Of a stretch of DNA of 64,000 nt, positions 61,641 to 64,000 are shown one piece after another. Source of the stretch: Cordylochernes scorpioides (Eukaryota > Arthropoda > Arachnida > Pseudoscorpiones > Chernetidae); NCBI GenBank assembly GCA_030710605.1, contig CP092884.1:21557483-21621482 (forward strand), written 5' to 3'. A program made the position numbers and the translations under genes. The notes under the pieces are model-generated. The model worked only from the letters and a program-made list of their open reading frames with translations. It searched no databases and had not been told where the DNA came from. The first letter of the stretch is position 1. Every line of letters begins with the position of its first letter.

Positions 61641-63081
61641 CCGATATGTTGAAAATAAATGGCGTTGAAAAAATCCATCCTTAACTTACAAGATTCCAGG
61701 GCGGCAATTATTGATAGGGTAAGACATCATTTGGCAGAAGGCAAATGCAAGATGCAACCTAGTTGTCACACTAATTTCCTTCAGATTTAGAATAGCTATA
61801 CATTTGTAAGGCAATTGCAGTTAGACATGAGTGTAAAAGGCAAAATTACATATCGCAAGGATATTGATTGAGTCGAAGGCAATGGTAAAAGCATTATATT
61901 CGTTATATTTGAAAGCCTCAATAATCCTTTAAATAAAAGAGAGGCACATATTGGATAAATACGAAATTATTTTTACTCCTATATTTCGGTGCGAGAGATT
62001 CACGTTATTCTTTATCAACAACAACAAAAAGCCTTCATTAAAGACCTTCGTCCCATACAGGATTCTTCCAGATGGGTAAACAGGAGTAAATATAGCAGTT
62101 ATCTACAGAAAGTAGAGATTAAGACCGACCTTTCTTCAAGTTAGATCCATCTGTGTTGAACCTATTGTCTGTGATGTTTTCCAGAATTTGTGAAAAGATA
62201 ATGTATTGGGTTTTCTTTTTACAACTTTATCCATTAGAACATATGGTGAATTGTTTTCGTAACTAATCTTTTGACGGAGAATTTCTATCTCCTCTTCCAG
62301 TACCGGACAATAAAACGCTATCCTTTATCAAGAAAAACGATTGCTAATCATTGATCTAAGATGGTCTCTTTTTTTTTTATTATTGCGAGTATACTCGATG
62401 GATTGCGATATTATAGAAAATATCTGATATGTGCACGTAATAAATATATATATATATATATTGGAGTGTGTAGCTAACTTGGATGTTCTCAAACCCGACA
62501 ATAGAAACTGGCTCTCTCACGTGCCAGCAAACAAGCAAAGTTCTGTAGGCGGATGAGTCTAATAGGAAGTCATATTCAAGGCACGTCGATTCCATCTGCG
62601 AGATTTGCATGCAGCTCAGGTTGCGTACAGGTTTTTCTTTTCTAGAAACTTTCTGTGGATTTTTGAAACATGGAAAGGACATCAATCTACGGACATTTTA
62701 CATCTACATTATTTCGTAGAATGGAACAGAACGATGTGGAATGGAATTGTGTGTTGGCGAACCTATGTATCTCCAAGATCCTGCCACTATAATAATAAAA
62801 TGACGATGGTAATGTGAAGAGTAATGTTCCTGCTATATACAAAAATACTTTCAAATGTTTTCTAAAGCTGAAAATTGCAGCCACAGCATTTTTTTGTATA
62901 GTAGATAGAGTGTTTGTATGAAAACAGCCAAGCGAAGTTCTGTTATACTTGTACCTGGTAGTTATAAGTAACATATATTCCCTCACAATGGCTGATACAA
63001 TAGAATATCCCATGAGAAACCATTGTCCAAGGCACTAATATCCCTGGTATCTCCTGGTGTGGTGGTCTTCCATATATATAT
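61641..63081. other. spacer, no gene seen
   Basis: Unassigned sequence. The open frames at 62380-63013 lack recognisable domains. Confidence 0.4.
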
Positions 63082-63634
63082 TGTCACGTAGAAAATTAAA
63101 AAAGACAAACTTCAGAATGACACGGAAATTTATTTAAGGCAAAAACAAAATCAACATTTATAAGATACAAGATAAGCAATGAGGGAAGTTTCCAGAGTAG
63201 TAAAATATAAATAATTAATATAAATAACAAAATATTAATAATCCGTATATATAAGATATAATAAATACTATGCTACAATATTGGAAGTAGATCATAACTA
63301 ATCATTTTTGGATTTTATAAAGGTAGTCGCTTAAGGCATGGTCGCTCATCAGAAGGGTCACTCATGGGAGAATCTACTATATTTTCGAAATTTTAGCTAT
63401 AAATAAGCAAAAATTTCGATAATGGAGTGTTGTATATATATTAATTAATTGTTCCACAGAGTGTGTGTAAGCTCACAGGTAAATAGGCGCTAACCGAAAC
63501 GGAAAAAAGTTCCTTTGTTCAATATTAGTTTTCCTTTTATCTTTTGTTCTCTCTCTTGTAAATGAATAAATATAATGTTAAATTAATAATTATTGGAATC
63601 AGTTTCATTAAAAATATTCTAAGCAAAGTCAACA
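63082..63634 (+). mobile_element. 5' LTR of a Ty1/copia-type retrotransposon
   Basis: The 553 bp repeat starts TGTCACG and ends CAACA (TG...CA). It is followed after two bases by a primer-binding site and, 260 bp on, by a copia-like gag start. The second LTR lies beyond the window, so the edges rest on the TG/CA rule and the primer site. Confidence 0.75.
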
Positions 63635-63636
63635 AT

Positions 63637-63652
63637 TGGTAGCAGAGCGTGG
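63637..63652 (+). other. primer-binding site, initiator tRNA-Met type
   Basis: TGGTAGCAGAGCGTGG is complementary, apart from two bases, to the 3' end of animal initiator tRNA-Met (expected TGGTAGCAGAGGATGG). It starts two bases after the LTR. Confidence 0.75.
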
Positions 63653-63893
63653 TTGTTCAATATAAAGCTCAAAAGCGAAAATATTTAATCTGAAGATTAA
63701 GCAAGAAGTTTATTCTGATCGGTAAACTGAAGCACTTCTGAGAAGATTAAAGGTTATGTAAATATAGATTAAGTTAAATTATATCTATATATTGCATGTT
63801 TAAAAGCTACCCAATATTTAAATAAATTTCAAATATATATTTGTTTTTAAAATAAATTATATTGGTTTGTTTATATTAGCTCAAAAGGCGAAA

Positions 63894-64000
63894 ATGACTG
63901 AATATAATTTTTTATCCCAAACAAAAATTGAACCATTAACAGGAACTAATTATCAAATATGGGCGTTGAAAATCGGCGCAGTTCTGAGAGGAAGAAAATT
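63894..64000 (+). CDS. copia gag, N-terminal part, cut by the window end
   Basis: The frame from the ATG at 63894 (MTEYNFL...) stays open to the window end. It contains PLTGTNYQIWALKIGAVLR. The L-x-G-x-NY-x-x-W-x-x-K/R motif is the signature of the DUF4219/UBN2 domain that opens copia gag proteins. The product would form the particle that packages element RNA. It lies in the normal position downstream of LTR and primer site, with no frame damage visible in the 35 complete codons. Whether the element is intact cannot be seen. Confidence 0.8.
   Translation, partial: MTEYNFLSQTKIEPLTGTNYQIWALKIGAVLRGRK

Overview
This is a eukaryotic window: AT-rich, intergenic, and built almost entirely of nested mobile elements and tandem repeats. 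No intact host protein gene can be supported. The DNA-transposon set (mariner, piggyBac, pogo/Tigger, hAT and Helitron), the arthropod-like LINE fragments, the tRNA-derived SINEs and the many Penelope-like elements point to an invertebrate. An arthropod, possibly a chelicerate, is my best guess, but no single-copy gene is present to test it.

Layout. 0-7 kb: SINE copies, a short MITE, a foldback, a decayed pogo element (4.3-5.0 kb), a minus-strand LTR with a primer-binding site (5.4-6.1 kb) and a MITE next to a SINE. 7.9-13.1 kb: three tandem arrays (47, 27 and 18 bp units), the last one split by a solo LTR carrying heat-shock-element-like motifs. 13-21 kb: inverted duplications, foldbacks and LINE 3' ends. 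21-29 kb: a cluster of hammerhead-ribozyme (HHR) repeats, a pair of about 600 bp direct repeats (LTR-like, 23.8-26.9 kb) and a U6 snRNA copy. 29-37 kb: a Penelope-like reverse transcriptase remnant, a U2 fragment, a Helitron with a GC-rich cargo, two hAT MITEs with exact 8 bp target duplications, and a LINE fragment. 38-46 kb: a Mutator-like inverted-repeat element with an exact 9 bp duplication, a 94 bp array, a GC-rich promoter-like patch, and a piggyBac copy lying inside a 114 bp array. 46-60 kb: more HHR/Penelope-type repeats, a 1.2 kb palindrome with a SINE in each arm, a 42 bp array, a nearly complete mariner and a GIY-YIG remnant. 63.1 kb to the end: the 5' LTR, primer-binding site and gag start of a Ty1/copia element that runs off the window.

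The main finding is a family-scale set of hammerhead ribozyme motifs inside Penelope-like terminal repeats. Seven copies carry the CUGANGA and GAAA core boxes. Between subfamilies, stem II changes from GGGC/GCCC to GCGC/GCGC, and stem III from ACGCGU to ACCAUGGU, always keeping self-complementarity. Two HHRs lie 319 bp apart in the same orientation, so cleavage should release a unit-length RNA. Several element copies begin at or within one base of the predicted cleavage site. The same repeats carry perfect matches to the CTCF consensus.

Limits: families were recognised from motifs and remembered family features, without alignment or database search. Boundaries without a target duplication are approximate.
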